Part shown: positions 13,657 to 27,984 of the stretch, piece by piece
Position numbering within the stretch: the stretch's first letter is position 1
How the letters are laid out: the number at the start of each line of letters is the position of its first letter
Assembly: GCA_907165065.1 (NCBI GenBank)
Contig: OU015528.1
Location: forward strand, 29,596,515-29,660,514
Length of the DNA: 64,000 nucleotides
Reading direction: 5' to 3'
DNA from: Caprimulgus europaeus
Lineage: Eukaryota > Chordata > Aves > Caprimulgiformes > Caprimulgidae
Notes under the pieces: model-generated
Seen by the model: the letters and a program-made list of their open reading frames with translations, nothing else
What the model was told of the DNA's origin: nothing
Databases searched by the model: none
Translations under genes and position numbers: made by a program

Positions 13657-14755
13657 CATAGGATTATAGAATAATTTGGTTGGAAAAGACCATTACAATC
13701 ATTAAAGACTGAGGCATTGAAACCATTAAGTTCCTCAGCCTTTTCCCTATCCTTGATGGCAATATTGCCCTCCAAATCCAATAAAGGATGGAGATTCCCC
13801 TTACCTCACTTTTTGTTGCTAATGTATTTGTAAAAACACTTTTTGTTATCTCTAACAACAGAAGCCAGATTAAGTTCTAGCTGGGCATTTGCCTTTCTAA
13901 TTTTCTCTCTGCATAACCTAACGAGATCCCTGTATCCTTCTTGAGTTGCATGCCCCTTCTTCCAGAGAAGGTAAACTCTTCTTTTTTTCTGAGTCTCAGG
14001 AAGAGCTCCCTGTTCAGCCAAGCCTGTTGTCTTCCCCACTGGTTCATCTTGCAGCACACGGGGACAGTCTGTTCCTGAGCCTTTAAGACTTCTTTCTTGA
14101 AGAATGTCCAGCCTTCCTGGACCCCTTTGCCCTTCAGGACTGTCTCCTAAGTCACTCTCTCAACCAGTGTCCTGAACAGGCCAAAGTTGCCTTCCAGAAG
14201 TCCATGGTAGTGGTCTTGCTAATCCCCCTCCTTATTTCACCAACAATCGAGAGCTTTACCATTTCATGGTCGCTTAGCTCAAGACAGCCTCTGACCACCA
14301 CATCTCCCACCAGTCCTCTGTTGGTAAACAGCAGGTCAAGCGAGGCACCTCCCCACACTTACCAGCTGTGTCAGGAAATTTTCTTCCACACACTCCAGGA
14401 ACTTCCTAGACTGTTTTCTCTCTGCTGTGTTGCACTTTCAGCAGACATCCAGTAAGCTGAAGTCCCAACAAGAACAAGGGCTGGTGACTGTGAGACTTTT
14501 GCCAGCCGCTTGCCAAATGCCTCATCTGCCTCTACATTCTGGTTGGGTGGTCTATAACAGACTCCTACCAGGATATCTGCCTTGTTGGCCTTCCCCTTCA
14601 TTCTTACCCATAAGCACTCAACCTCATCATCTCAAACTTCAAGCTCTGTACAATCAAAACACTCCCTAACATAGAGAGCCACCCCACCACCCCTCTTTCC
14701 TTGCCTGTTCCTCCTGAAGAGTTTATAGCCATCCATTGCAGTCATGCCATCACAG
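13657..14755 (-). mobile_element. CR1 LINE, endonuclease half of ORF2 joined directly to the 3' tail
   Basis: Read on the minus strand from 14755, this carries the ORF2 endonuclease region: a 'DILVGVCYRPPNQN' block, then GLVGDVVVRGCLELSDHEM containing the SDH motif expected at the end of the endonuclease domain. After that come QEGYRDLVRLCREKIRKANA and DNKKCFYKYISNKK, the linker before reverse transcriptase. The frame is broken at least three times. At about 13690-13705 the ORF2 text stops and the sequence passes within a few bases into a CR1 3' terminus ('tggtcttttccaacc', then an ATTCTAT-like tail) ending near 13657. The whole reverse transcriptase and C-terminal region, well over 1 kb in a full CR1, is therefore absent. 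The 5' end is also truncated. Confidence 0.92.
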
Positions 14756-15739
14756 AATACAGAGCATAGCTAGAGTCACATCTGACCACTACTGCTGAAA
14801 AAACTCAACTGAACTGCATAGAGTTCATACGAAAACCTGACAGCTTTCTTAAAAAATGATGGGGATTGCCACTTGTGAAAACCTAGTTCCCAGCCAGACT
14901 AGAAGGTAAGCTACTAAATGGTTAAAGAAATTGCTAAAGTAGGTAAGTGCTGAGCAACCCTACACTGGATTTACAGAGGCCCTGTATAGCCTACAGTTGC
15001 TACACATGGACAGATGAATTGTAACACCAGGGACCTTGTCCTGACGAAACACAGACCTGCCAGTGGTAGTATGTCTACATGTGTACTCAACCAGTGTTAT
15101 CCCTAAAACACAATTCAGATAACTGTACTTACTGTTTGCTGTTTTTTACTGTTTCTTTTCTGGGAACACAGTGAGACAAAAGTTGAAGGTGTAGAAAATC
15201 TCACTGAAGATAAATAAATAAATAGAGAAACAAAGAAAGAATTTTCTATATATGTTACAACAGGAAGATAAGTCAGTGCATGTCTGTAGGTTAAATAGAT
15301 AGTCAGCAGTTAGGAGGAGTACTTTAACCAGGAAGGGTTTCAGCACAGAGCAATAGCATGCATGGAAATAGTTCATATTCTTTTTGACTGTGAACATTTT
15401 CACTACAGTCTTTCCTTATCACATCCACTGGTGAGAGTATTTGGGCTTTTCATCCAATGAGAATGCAATCTGTGTCACAAGATTCCAATTTCTCACTGCA
15501 TGAAATCTGTTAATTTCAGTACAGAGTTTCCTGGAGGCAATCATGAATAGCAACAAGGACAGATTAGGCCTTTCATATGCATAACTACACTTTGATAGAA
15601 ATAGGACAAAGTGTGTGGATCTGAAGTGTGTTGAATAGACTTAAATCTGCATCTAGAATATCAAATATTAAAAAAATCAAATAAACATCATCCAAAAAAT
15701 CAATTAAAAAAACCTAGAATAAAATTGTGAGAAGAAATT

Positions 15740-15776
15740 AAACAAACAAACAAACAAGCAAACAAACAAACAAAAC
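15740..15776. repeat. (AAAC)n microsatellite
   Basis: About nine units of AAAC/CAAA with one A-to-G interruption in the middle. Shorter CAAA runs recur in this window at about 1916, 7472, 21582, 39361 and 39670. This is a common simple-repeat type and not evidence of a mobile element on its own. Confidence 0.9.
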
Positions 15777-17200
15777 AGAATAGCAAATAATAGGAGTAAG
15801 AATAAATGGAAGCTACTCTTCAGACATGACTAAAACTTCTAAAAATTAAATTATTCTCTGTCAGAGGGGAATAGGAATTTATTTGTGTGCACTCAGAACA
15901 CTATCTCTTCATGGCATCCTTTGTGAGACTTATAAGAATGCTGCTGTAATATCCCACCGCGGTGTGCTTTAGAAAAGGAGGCAACTGCAGGTACATGCAC
16001 TAAATTCAAGCTGCCAGAGTAATGGTTTCCTGTATTAAAATGTCAAGACCTTGTGCTACAGGCAAGTAAATGCATAGTGGATTAATGACATTGAAACTGC
16101 CAATTGCAAGTAATTGTGACATATTTTCCCAGGCTTTTTTTTCACTCTTACAGTAATGAACATCCTCGTGGTTTGTAAATACTATACAATAGCTTAGTAG
16201 TTTCTATCTGGAAAATTTTTCTCAAATCATCCTTTTCATAGAGTGATTTAGTGTGAGTTCAGTGTTTGATTAGGTCAGAAAGTGTATTACCACTGGGGTA
16301 GATAAAATATGAAAGAAAAAGCTCTCTGTTTGCACTGTCTCCTTATTCAAGACAGATTCTCGCAAAATCATCAGTATTTTCTAGTCAGCTTCTGAGCTCA
16401 CCAGAAGGGTCAGCCTTTCAAAAAATACCATAGTGGAGTAATGCAACAGCTGGTGCTTACCTCTGTCAGAAAGGTTCTCATCAGTGTTTCAGCGATGGAT
16501 TTTACAGCACCCAAGAACATGATGAGATTGAGAGAGGACCTGGACTGGAGAAATCAGTTGCAACAGAGGAAGTAATTCCACGTTTGCAGAGACAATTATT
16601 AACTAGCAAGGTTGCAAAAGAGATTTAAATTATTAGAAAATAATGCAAAATATGGCTAAATACATGTTACACAAGAATTGTACATTTGCTATATGTTTGA
16701 CTGACAATGAAATAGTCATTTGGTGCCTTTGTTAGAGTTTCTAAGAAAAAAAAAAAAATAATACACATATTTAAGAAGAGTCTAATAAGCAGGGGCACCA
16801 GCAACATAGCCCAGTGATGAACACCCTGAGAAGTACTTGCAGAAAAATGATGCAAGTCATTACCTTTGGGATTTTCTCAGCCAGTCTCCTCCAACCTGAG
16901 CACCTTTTTCTCCAGCATGTGGAAATGGGATGTCAAAGGTCTAGAAAACATTTAAAATATTTTCTGGGAAGGAAGAACATTGAAATGGAACATATATCTT
17001 GTTAAAAAAAAAAAAAAGCCTCAAATAAAACTGAACTATTTTTTCATTATTATGTCATCCACATCCCAGAGTTGGCAGGGCCCTGCAGATACTAAGTTCT
17101 GTCCGAATCTCCATGTGAAAGACAGAGACACCTGGGAATCTAGGCCTTCCCAGCATTGCTAATGGTTTTTATATTTGAATAGAGTATTCAGAAAAATAGT

Positions 17201-17229
17201 GGGGGACGAGGGGGTTGGGGTGAGGGGGG
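17201..17229 (+). other. G-quadruplex-forming motif
   Basis: Four G runs of 5, 5, 4 and 6 bases lie within 29 bases, with loops of 4, 2 and 3 bases. This meets the usual rule for an intramolecular G-quadruplex with four tetrads. It is followed immediately by a (GT)n run at 17231-17246. The surrounding kilobases are AT-rich, so the motif stands out. No promoter or exon is visible beside it. Confidence 0.85.
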
Positions 17230-17230
17230 T

Positions 17231-17246
17231 GCGTGTGTGTGTGTGT
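17231..17246. repeat. (GT)n microsatellite
   Basis: A short GT run of about seven units with one GC variant near its start, directly next to the G-rich motif. Confidence 0.85.
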
Positions 17247-19811
17247 AAACTTATTTGGTAACTGCAGTAGCCACTGGTCACTGTTTTTACGAACCTAGAG
17301 TTACAGGTCTTATTCACCTAACCTTAACATGCAATAACCACAGTAAGTGCAAGCCTAGAAAATGGATAATCCAAATGAATTTTAGGATGGATTTACACCG
17401 TAAAAGCTAGACTGAAAAGCAAGCAGCAAAAGTCTCTTAAAGAAGTCAAAAGGTATCACATGTCTTGTCAATAAACTGCTTTTTACTTAGCAGTCAGTCT
17501 CAGGGGATGATAGAGGTGAAAAGGCTTCAGAAAGGAGAGGAAATGAAGGACATGAATAAATGTACAGGCACAGAAAAAGAAGAAACAAAACATATGATGA
17601 AGCAATGAGAATAAATCCACACTGTAAAATAACACCCAAAAATTCTGACAGCTGGGAAGAAAGAAGAACATAAATATGAAATTCGAGAGGAAAAAAACTC
17701 TCTAAAAGGAAAGATGTTTGAATGCTGTTTAAATAAAAAAAAATAGCTTCAAGCCTCCTCAAGTCTACTTTCTTCAATAGGATATAGTGGTTAGGGTATG
17801 CCAGTTTCTGTAGCCAATGTTACCCAAATTAGTGATGTAATTAAGGTTAAATATTTGCGTTATGAAGCCATCTGACTAGGAATGCATTTACATCTGGAAG
17901 GTGTAAAGAGTCTGAATAAGACAGATAGATGTTTTAAGAACATTTCTTAAAGAACAGCTGTGAAATACTACTATCTTTATAAATATGAAAAAGGTCAGAC
18001 ATACTGCAAAATATTATGTAATTTAAAATAGGACATTTGATCATTTAGTCTCTGCATGATTTTAAAATAACAGCATTGTTTTACATAATTTGATAAAGAG
18101 GATTAAAGATGAAAAATTATATTTAATGCATGATATTAAGATGGAAAAAAGTTTATAAATGAAGCGAGAAAACATTTAGAGGAAAACACAAGACACCAAA
18201 GTCCAAATTTAGAGTGTATTTCCAGAATGCAGATCTATGAAGTTCTAATAAAATCAATTTAATAACAAGTCTCAGTTGTGATATTTGTAGATCTAGACTA
18301 TTATCCTGTTTAATGGGCTAAATAAGAAATGTTTTCTGATTATTCAGTCCATGAACTTCACCTTTGCCTCTGAAGTTTCCTATTTGATAACTTAAGTGCT
18401 AGGGTACTTGTTTGTTTTTTTTTTTTTTCTTGTGATAATACCTATCTATCTCACACATCATGATCAGGTTTAGCCTTTCCTTAAGTTTAAAAACCAGTAG
18501 CAGCTTAAAGAAATCAGCCAGCCAGGGAACTAAAGGAAGAAAAAAAATGATCACTATGAGCTGGGCCTCCAGCTGAGATAATTGTAAAGATGTATTATTT
18601 CACTTCTTTGCTTGTATAATTTATCAGGCTACGATAATGGAGAAATTCTGAGATTTACCATTGAATCTCTCTAAATGGGTGAATCCTTTACAATCTCCAG
18701 GTTGTTATTTACTGACATGGAAATGCCAGTATGGTACTTACCATTTTTAGTTTCTCAGAAACTTAATATACTAAATCATACACAGATGCCCAAATATTAG
18801 TGTCTGAAAGCACTTCCTGAAAACCCACAGAATGAAGCACAGCAAGTTTTAAAGTGACAAGGTATAGGAGGATTCCTGAGAAGAATGTTGTGGAATAAAG
18901 ATATCAGTAACAGAGCAAACTTTCCTGTTATTTCCTGTTTTGTGGGACATAATAACTAAAATACAAATATGAATAATATATTGTCTTATACATAAAATAA
19001 TTCACCATCTTTCTTCACTTTATTTTGCAATAATGGAGTGCATAAAATTCTTAAAATTCAGAGAATTTAAGTTGTTTTGTCTAGTTATGACTCCTGTGAC
19101 ATATGAAAGACTGTGAAAGTCACATTGAGTCATAAAATTGGACACTGATAGAATTGTGTCTTAAAACTTTATTTCTTGACAGTTTAGAGGTTTTTGACGT
19201 AATCAAAAGACTCTTAACTTATGTATAAGTACTTGCCATTGATAAAATATTGTACTATATGATAGTGTGGCCATACATTATTTATAATAATATGTAACTG
19301 GCATATTTCTATACCTATGTAAAAATACATTATATACTAGTGTCATCTATAAACAATGAAAAATATATATTGCAAATATTACATCAGAAGAGCTCTTTAC
19401 AAGAATGACATAAGCCTACACTAGTCTCAAATAACTACTGAGAAACAGTATGACAAAAAATATGTGTAGCAGTGTTTTTATTTTTGCTCCTTTTGACATG
19501 AGTAATTAAGTACTTATATTCATAAACAAGTATAGACTAAAGTAACACAATAGCTGGCACAGCAGACAAGCCACAATGGAGGCTAATTAACACAGGCTCT
19601 CAAGACATCAACATGTTCCCAGCACCTCAAATGCTTCCCTGAGACAAAACCCCAGACTTCGTTAACTGTTCAGAGGAGATTATCTCTCATTAGTTATGCA
19701 TTTAGTCTAAAATAGTCAGGTAGGGTCCCTGGGCAGTTGAGCCACCGACAAGGGAAACTTCAGCACCTTCTAGCACAGTTGCCACAGCAGAGGCAATGCT
19801 GAAGGTCCAAT

Positions 19812-19853
19812 GCTCTCTCTCTTTCTCTCTCTCCCTCTTCCCCCCTCTCTCTG
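19812..19853. repeat. CT-rich polypyrimidine tract
   Basis: A 42-base stretch of only C and T, mostly CT units with TTT and CCCCCC interruptions. Such tracts can form triplex DNA, but here it is most simply an imperfect CT microsatellite. Confidence 0.9.
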
Positions 19854-22800
19854 TTTTCATACTGACACTAGAGGGAAGCCAGTTAGTTGGCTCGTAACAC
19901 ACATGCATACCTCATCCTTATCAATTTCTTCCTCAAATTAACTGAATCGAACATGGTATGCACATACTGTTAGTAGAGAAATAAAAACATTTCCAAATAT
20001 GCTTCTTACAAAATATTCATTATTAACCTCAGTTTCTGAGTAGGGCAATACTTCTAGATGCCTGATCATGCCACAGGATAAGAATACCATTTTCTTGCCA
20101 GTAATCTTTACCTATAATGTGTTGCATGGTGATCAGATATGGAAATAACTTCAGGTGGGAACACATAAGACAAACACAAACAGATTACAGTAACAGATGC
20201 ACATAAATGTTTGTCTTTTTATCATAAAATGTCACAGACAGCATTTCTGATTGGCAGTTGTACTACAGTATTCTGAATGAATTGCTGCGCCAATTGTTTT
20301 TCCTTAAAGAAAGAGAGGGAAAAAATACCTGATAGAATAGAATGGAAAGTTAACCTGACATCCAGTTGATTGATAACCTAAAAAAATGGTATCCGTAAAT
20401 AAACAAAAAACTGCCTATATATCCTTTTTTGTTTTTGTTGAGGTTTTTTTTGTTTCTTTTTTTCAGTGTCATCCTTTAACATATTTTGTCCCTTTACAAG
20501 GATGGTAGCGAAAAAAAGGTTACCAACCATTACTTAACAGTTATGTATCTGAAAGTTTTGTAGCACAAAATACTTAAAGAAATAGTACAAAATGAATTAT
20601 GATTCAAGGAGAAAAAAAATTGCTCCAACTTTATTACAGAAAAAATGATAGAAGATAGTCACTAGTTGCCTTCATTGTACTGTTGATGCACATAAGTTAT
20701 TTTCTTTAACTGAAATAAGCAATCAGTTCTTACTGTAGGTGCTACAATATGCCAGATACACAGAAAAATATCAATAAATCACCAGCATGTAACAAACTCC
20801 TGTGAGGGGAAGGAAAAATAACCAAAAAAACCTGAAACCCAAAGAAAAATATTCAAAGTAAATTGAAATTTTTAGGATCTGGATTAAAAGTTCAGATGAT
20901 ACTCTGAAGAAAAAGTTTACTTTTTACTAAAATATATATGCATGTAAGATGTTTTAAATTAAATGATAGCATACCTTATAACATGTACATATGCATGTAT
21001 AAATATAGAACCATAGGTGTACACAAGTATCTTCCTAATATTTGTATTTTTCTCAGACTGAAAAATTTTTTTAGAACAACAATTATAATACATACTACTC
21101 ATGGTTCTTAAGCATATATTTGTAATGGTAAACCAGCTTATTTTTAAAACACTGCTAGCAAACTAACAAGGACAGACTGGCTGATGAAATATGTAATTTT
21201 AAGCATTATCCTATTATGTATTTCCTATTTATATATTTTTCCATAACCACCGAAGGAGATATAGTAAGCTTCAAATATCTGTATTTGTCTTTTCTCTCAG
21301 AAAGGCAACAGTAACACTGTTGATTATAAAAGTCTATATATCTAGATTAGAGAAATTCTGTGTTGTTTGAAATAGAAATTTTCCAGGCACTGATATTTCA
21401 GACGCAAACCAAAGTCTATTAGCAGCTAGCACTGCAAAGCTGCAGGCTAGGTAGAACTGGAATAATGACTCCTGTGATTGGCACTGTTAATGACTTTTTC
21501 CCTGAGTTCTTGTTCTGGCTAGTATTCACTACTTCGCTTTGTACTCTCTTGCTTTTTGCATACTATACTGCATCACTGAAAACAAACAAACAAACAAAAA
21601 TATTGAATTGCAGAACTCTACTTTTAATCTGACAAATTTCTTTAAATAAGTTGTTTTATGAAGCCGTGGAATTTCTTTTCCAAACAAGCCTGACAGCCTC
21701 ACAAATAAATGTCTTGGTGTTGGACTAGAGGCAACACATGAAGACTATCTCCAAAGGAAAGTAGAAAATGTCTTTTTTTTTTTTTTAATGAGCAAATTCT
21801 TATGTAGAATGAAAGGCCTAGAGATATTAGTAACTCTTTAGCAATAGAGGTATACAGTTACTTTAAATTGTACTTGAATGTTACAGAAGTCCTCACTGTA
21901 GTTATGTATATGAAACGTGGAGTGACAAATGAGTCATTGTCTTTTCTACTTCTCACCATTCAATAGCCATTTGGTCTAAGCTTGTATTCTAAACAATTTA
22001 CATAGTCAGTGGAAAGAGTGGGAACACTTCTAGAGTGGGACTCAGCCCTTCTCTGTAGGTATCTAAAACAGGGGGAATAAATTGTCAGCTAGAGATGCTT
22101 CACTTTTTGAATTACAAGAGTAGGAAACAAGTTAAATAGCTTAGACCAGATGCCAAATCTTAGACAAGTTAAGTAAATTGCACACTGAGTACCTGCACTA
22201 GACAGGAAAAGCTAAGTTGAAGAATCCCTGTTGCTGTGACCAAATTTGCTTAAATTTAGTGAGAGTTTTTTCTTCTTCCATATACATCAAATGATGAAAA
22301 GCTAAACATCAATTTTATTGCATTGTGCATCTTCTGTTTCATCCCTTACTTCTTACAACAATAAAGTTAGAATCATATAGTTAAGTGGGGAATCTGTTTT
22401 AAGAGTTGTCCACATTTCTGCACTGAGAAAATCAGGTTTTGCTTTGGCCATGTAAACTGTTTTGTTACTCTGGATCAAATCACACATACTCCACCTCTCA
22501 TACATGTAACTGCTTATTTCAAAGAGAGTTTTATAATATCAGAACTGAAGGAAAATTTAAATTGACTGCACAGAGGTATTAAATCTCCCAAGACTGTCTA
22601 CTTAAACTGAGAATATATGGGCTCCACAATGTTTGAGTATTGAAACTGGCTTTGCTATTCCATGCCAGAAAAAGATGTGTTTAACATTCTGCAGCTGTCT
22701 ATGCAATGCTGATCTGCAGTCAGAATGAATAATTCTAAAAGCCTGATGTTTGAACACATATTATAGCGCAGCAGAATTAAAGGTGAAAGTTCAAGTGCTG

Positions 22801-25800
22801 CAATTTCAAACTATTGATCAATGGTAATTTTTGGCACCCTTGGGTTTGTCATACTGGCATATGTCAAACAAGCAAACCATGAAGGTTAAGTATGAATCAT
22901 CAGTACCAATCTAACTCACCTTCTTTAGTTTTCTTAGATTTACAAAACTGTTGCTCTCAGGTTTTCTTTCTCTTGTGTGCTTGCTGTGTGCATCACAGGA
23001 AGGCTTATCTTGAAGACCATGTCTTCTGAGAACATCAAATTACAGAGAATATTGAAAGGAAAACCGATTGTCTGTTCTTACCAATTTGTTGGATATCATG
23101 ACAAAAGTCATGTATATATTACCACTGCACTTAATTACATCAGGGAAGCCTCAGATTACCTTCCATCTACTGAATTTGCAAGGCTCCAGGACTGTGATTT
23201 GTCAGACTTTCTCTGTCTGAACTTTTCCTTACCTGCCTGCAACTTTGTTTTACTTGGTTTACCTGTGACTGTAGTTTGTCTAATTGAGCAAGTGTCTATG
23301 GCTAATGTATTTTACTTTTGTTTATCTTTGGATGGGACAATCATAGTTTTATATAGATAGGAGTAATAAGCAGTTCTTCCACATATAATGTGATATTTAT
23401 GACTCTCACATGATGTTATAGTGTGGAAAAATACAGACCTGGATACCAGGAGCTTTAAGAAGTGGAGACAGAGGGTACGGAACAAAAGAGTATGGGATGG
23501 TAAGAGATGGGCACAGGCTGGCAAAGGAGACCACACAGCTATAAACAACTCAACCTTGGTCCATTAAACAAATGCAAACCCAGAGCTGCACAAAACTGCA
23601 TTTAGGAGTTAAAATAACACAAAGGTAATGTCAAACATACTAAAAGTCACCACATGGTAAATCTGAATGTAACCTGGAGCTGCAGACAAAGAAAGAGCGA
23701 GGTGTAAAAGTGTGCAAATAAATGTACACAAATGGCTCCAAGTGAATCCTAGAATGAAAAAAGAGTAATCTTCAACAAGAATCTCACATTCTCTCTGCTG
23801 AGGGACTCCAGATGCTAATGAATCATTTTAAAATCCCATGACCAGAATTAAACCTCCAACCCCACAGCCCAGGGGAAAAAGGGAAGGGTGAGCTTATCAG
23901 GAAAAGAGGCAAAAATTAAATGTGTGTATAACAACTGTAAATACATTCTTAATGTTTCTTTATTCCATAACAATTTAGTCTGGACTAAGAAAGTATTCTT
24001 AAGATTTCCATTATATGAACAATAAACTATTGTCTTTCCTTAAATATATATAAAGTATGCTTCATCTTTTCCTATAAAAAAGATTTTGAGCATAAAAGCT
24101 TGTGGATCAAACAATGACTTTAATAAAGCTGAAGATAAATAACTTCCTACTTACCCATTAATAAAAATATAGTAGGATATATGTACATTAGTTATATAAT
24201 TCATATAATTTGGTTTCTAGGAAATTCATTTCACCTTAAAAATCTCTCAGCGATGCTTTGATCATTTCTTCACTTGCTTTACAATCATGATGCTTTAGAG
24301 GAAAGCTATATTGTCTCTACATAAACATCCAAACATAGTTTGAGAGAAAAATATCTTTAAACATATATTGAGTGACTTTACTTCAGAGCTTCAAATAAAA
24401 GTGGGAAGTTTTAATTTCACCTAAACAAGAGTGATGAACAGTTTATAATTACAAAATAACACAAGGAAGTTTAATATGTGTCTAGGAGAACTTTTCAGCT
24501 GCAGTTTATATTTCAAATCCCATCTGGAAGTTTTAGGGGAGTGTTTTGTTGTTTCAGTTCTTTCTTAAAGCATTTTATGTGACATCAGCAAAGAATAGTT
24601 ATTGATTAAATCTGTGAATAAAACGCTATGCATAGCAAGTGAAAATAAGAATATTTTGCCTTTACATTGTTCCATTGGCAAGACAGAGAGGAAAAAAAAA
24701 GGGAGAGAGAAAAAGGAAAAGAAAGTCCCTGTTCATATACACAAACAAACCTTTCTTAAACAGTCTTTGCACATTAAGTAAAATAACATTAATGGTAGCA
24801 AAGAGTGGACTTTTACTGGATAAAAGTTACAGTTGTTCATGTAAAGGGGAAAGTGTAGACATCAGAAAGTCAAAGCTCAAACATTAATTTTTACAAAGAA
24901 CCAATGCATTCATCACAACTACATCGCTACTGAAGTCTCTGGTGTCACATGTGCATGACCTTAACAGTGTTCTTTTCTACATCAAGATATTAGGATTTCT
25001 CATATGCATAGTTTAAGTCTGAAATTCCTTAACATATAAGCTCAGTTTGAGGATAATTACAACAGCTCTGTGGTGCACTTACCTAAAGAATGTGCTGACC
25101 TGGCATGGATGTGATATAGCTCCACCTGGAAAAATAAAAATTAAAAAAAAAAAAAGGAAAAGAAAGTAAAAAGAGTAAATAGAGTAAAACCCCAAAAAGC
25201 TCAAAAAAACACTGAAAAGGCTCTATCTTTTCCGTCACAAAATTCCAAAGAGATATACTCAACCTAACACATTCACTAACCTTTGTCATAGGCATCTAGA
25301 ATAAGGTAGAAGATATTTTTCATCTCTATGGAGTTGTTCAAGATAATATTTTCTCAGGTCTTGGGAAAAATTTCCTAGCAGTTTTCTTTTTCTGCTTTAA
25401 CCTTTTTGCCGTTTGAAGGGAGAATTTATTTTTCCTTTTCCTTTCATTAAAATCTTCATCCTTCAGGGATTCAACACCACAGTTCTGCTCTCTTTGAAGA
25501 ATGCTTTCATTACCAGGCTGTAAAACTCTCTCAGCAGGGGTTATGGACTGAGAAGATGCCTGTTTCTACACCACTACACATTCCACTGTGAAGGTACAAT
25601 GGGGATAAAACTAAATCCAGATAGTGTCTTATGCCAAAAGAGGACCAAGTCCATTGAATGCTAGTCATATACAACTGTCTTCCTTCCTCTCTCCTTCAGT
25701 TACTTATTTCGTGTGGTGTAGGACAAAATCATCTGAGATAGTTTGTTCCACTCCTGCAAGCCTTAAGGTTAGCATATATTAGTAAAAAGTTAATTAAATC

Positions 25801-26645
25801 ATCTCAGGAAGAAAACAAGATATTAATCCCTGGTTTCCTGTGCTGTGGATACGTATTCCAACTCAAGAAGATTATGGCACTAAAGAAGATGTGGCAACTA
25901 TATGTAAGCAGTAATTTAAGGATCTAGATTCAACCCTAAGATAGGTATATAAATGATGCAAGTGCACACCTGCTACTCTGCTGAATTTAGTTTTGTGAAT
26001 TCTGCTTTCAGATCTCAGTAAATACTTAAAGTCCTGCTCATGCAAGGCATAAATCCTTTCTATAGAAGATTCTACTTGAACAGCATTCTAGTTGCCTAAA
26101 AAGTTTTTGAAAAATCCACCAATGTTTTGGCAGGATCTTTAAAGTGATGCTTTAGCAACTGACAAAAGCTAAAAGTAACTTTTGCTTGGACTCAATTAAT
26201 GAAAGTCTGCTTTTCCATTTACCTGTGCTGTCTTCTCCATAAATATAAAAAAACCCCAAAGAAACAGATTAAACACAGAAAGAGTTAGTAAAGATAACAG
26301 CAACCATCCAACATTGTGTGTTATGGCTATTGAAACTATATGTTTTCTTGCAGCTGATATCAAACTTCTTTCATTGTCCTTCAGTGAACTAAACAGTTCC
26401 GCCAAAAAAAAGTTTCCTGTTTTTTTCACTCTCCCACTAGGAAACAGCTACTATCACTTCTGTCTCTGTCTAAAGCAATCAATGGAGTGAACATAGCTTC
26501 CAATCTTCTTAGACATTTGGAAACCTATATTCATCATAACTGTAAAATTCTTCAGAAGTTAAAGCAGGCACTGAATAACCACAGGCCATAATCTGGAATA
26601 TGTTTGACATATTCCTGTATTTAAAGTATCCTGGAAGTTGTGGTT

Positions 26646-26738
26646 TAAAACAAAAAACAAAACAAAAACAAAAATAAAACTTAAAAAATGGGGAGAGGGA
26701 GGAAAGGAAAGGAGGGGGAAAGGTGAGGGGGAGAAAGA
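26646..26738. repeat. A-rich run followed by a GA-rich polypurine tract
   Basis: The first half (to about 26689) is A-rich with CAAAA units. The second half is almost pure G and A, with several G4-G5 runs. It is low-complexity DNA and explains the biased open frame that crosses it. Confidence 0.85.
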
Positions 26739-27984
26739 TTCAGTTTCACTGTTTTTCTTTCCTGTGAAGCAGAGTCCCTTAGGAGTACAATGGGATTATT
26801 TCTGTCTTCTGTACTTTACAATCATCCAGAAACTGAAGGTCTTATAATAAAAGATTACTCCCTAGCCTTAGTTGATGAACAGCTATAATTTTCAGTCAAA
26901 CATACTGAATCATCTAGCTTGTCACAGCAGAGAAAGTCTCTAACTTTGAATTGAAGGTATAATTCTAAAATGTGAGACTCCGCTGTGGAAGGGTGATATA
27001 TTGGTTGTGAATCCTTGGCATTAAAGCACTGTTGAGAAAAAAAAAAAAAAATCTAATGTTATTTATTCACAGAGAAAATAACTCTGGAGTGAACACAGTT
27101 ATTTTAATGAAGAGCACAAAAACTTAACTGGGGTCTGAAAGAAGATATACTACAGGACAAAGCAGATCCCAGGAGTGAGCAGTTCCATAGATCTCAAATG
27201 TAAAAACATTATAAAGATATAAAGCACTAAACAGGTCAAGACATATCGACACATATTAATAACATGGGAGTAAGTTTATTGTGCTCTAAAGCCCAGGTAA
27301 AGAAATTCTTATTCAAGCTATTGTCTCATGGACGGAGGCCTCTATACTCTGTAGCTGTTCCATAGGCAATATTTTATGCCATTCCTCCCCAGAAATAAGA
27401 ATTTGGAAGCAAAGAGGCTGAAATAAAAGGGGTCATCAGTTACTAAGGTGTTATCAACAGAACTTTGACTTCTCAGAATGATAAATTAAATAATTTGTTA
27501 TATAAACCACTGCAAAATTCTAGCATCAGCAGAAAAAGGTAATGTGAAAAATAATATCATTCCTATCTGAAACTGGTTTTGGAGATCACAGGGGGATGTA
27601 CTGTTGTAACTCAGTACAAACAACTAGACTACTGTCTGGCAGAGATCAAGAACAATGGCAGTATTTTGTAAGATGGAAAATAAAGGTGATAACTATAGTA
27701 TTGAGACAGTGACAAGTGCAAATGTGTAATAAAGATAGTCTTGTGAGAGGTGGGAAGCATAATATAGTTAGGGCACTGGACTACCTTACTGAAGATCTGA
27801 GTTTTGTTACTGGAGTAGGACAGACTAAATCCCCTATGCCTTGACAGTTTTTGTTGGCCATGGTCAATGTCTTATGGATCTGAAGGATGCAGAACAAGTA
27901 CCAAAATCTTTTAGTGCTTAAGTTCCTACATCTACACTAAAAAATTATTCTTCCATTACCTTTTCTCAAAGCTACCAGTACATC

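Noticed and set aside
15740-15776. Short regular repeats as a CRISPR-like array
   Set aside because: Units are 4 bases with no spacers. This is a simple AAAC microsatellite in a vertebrate genome.
22977-23357. 127-codon plus-strand open frame after a CAG acceptor-like site
   Set aside because: It is the longest non-repeat frame, but there is no convincing donor, no recognisable sequence, and the length is near what chance gives in 64 kb of six frames.
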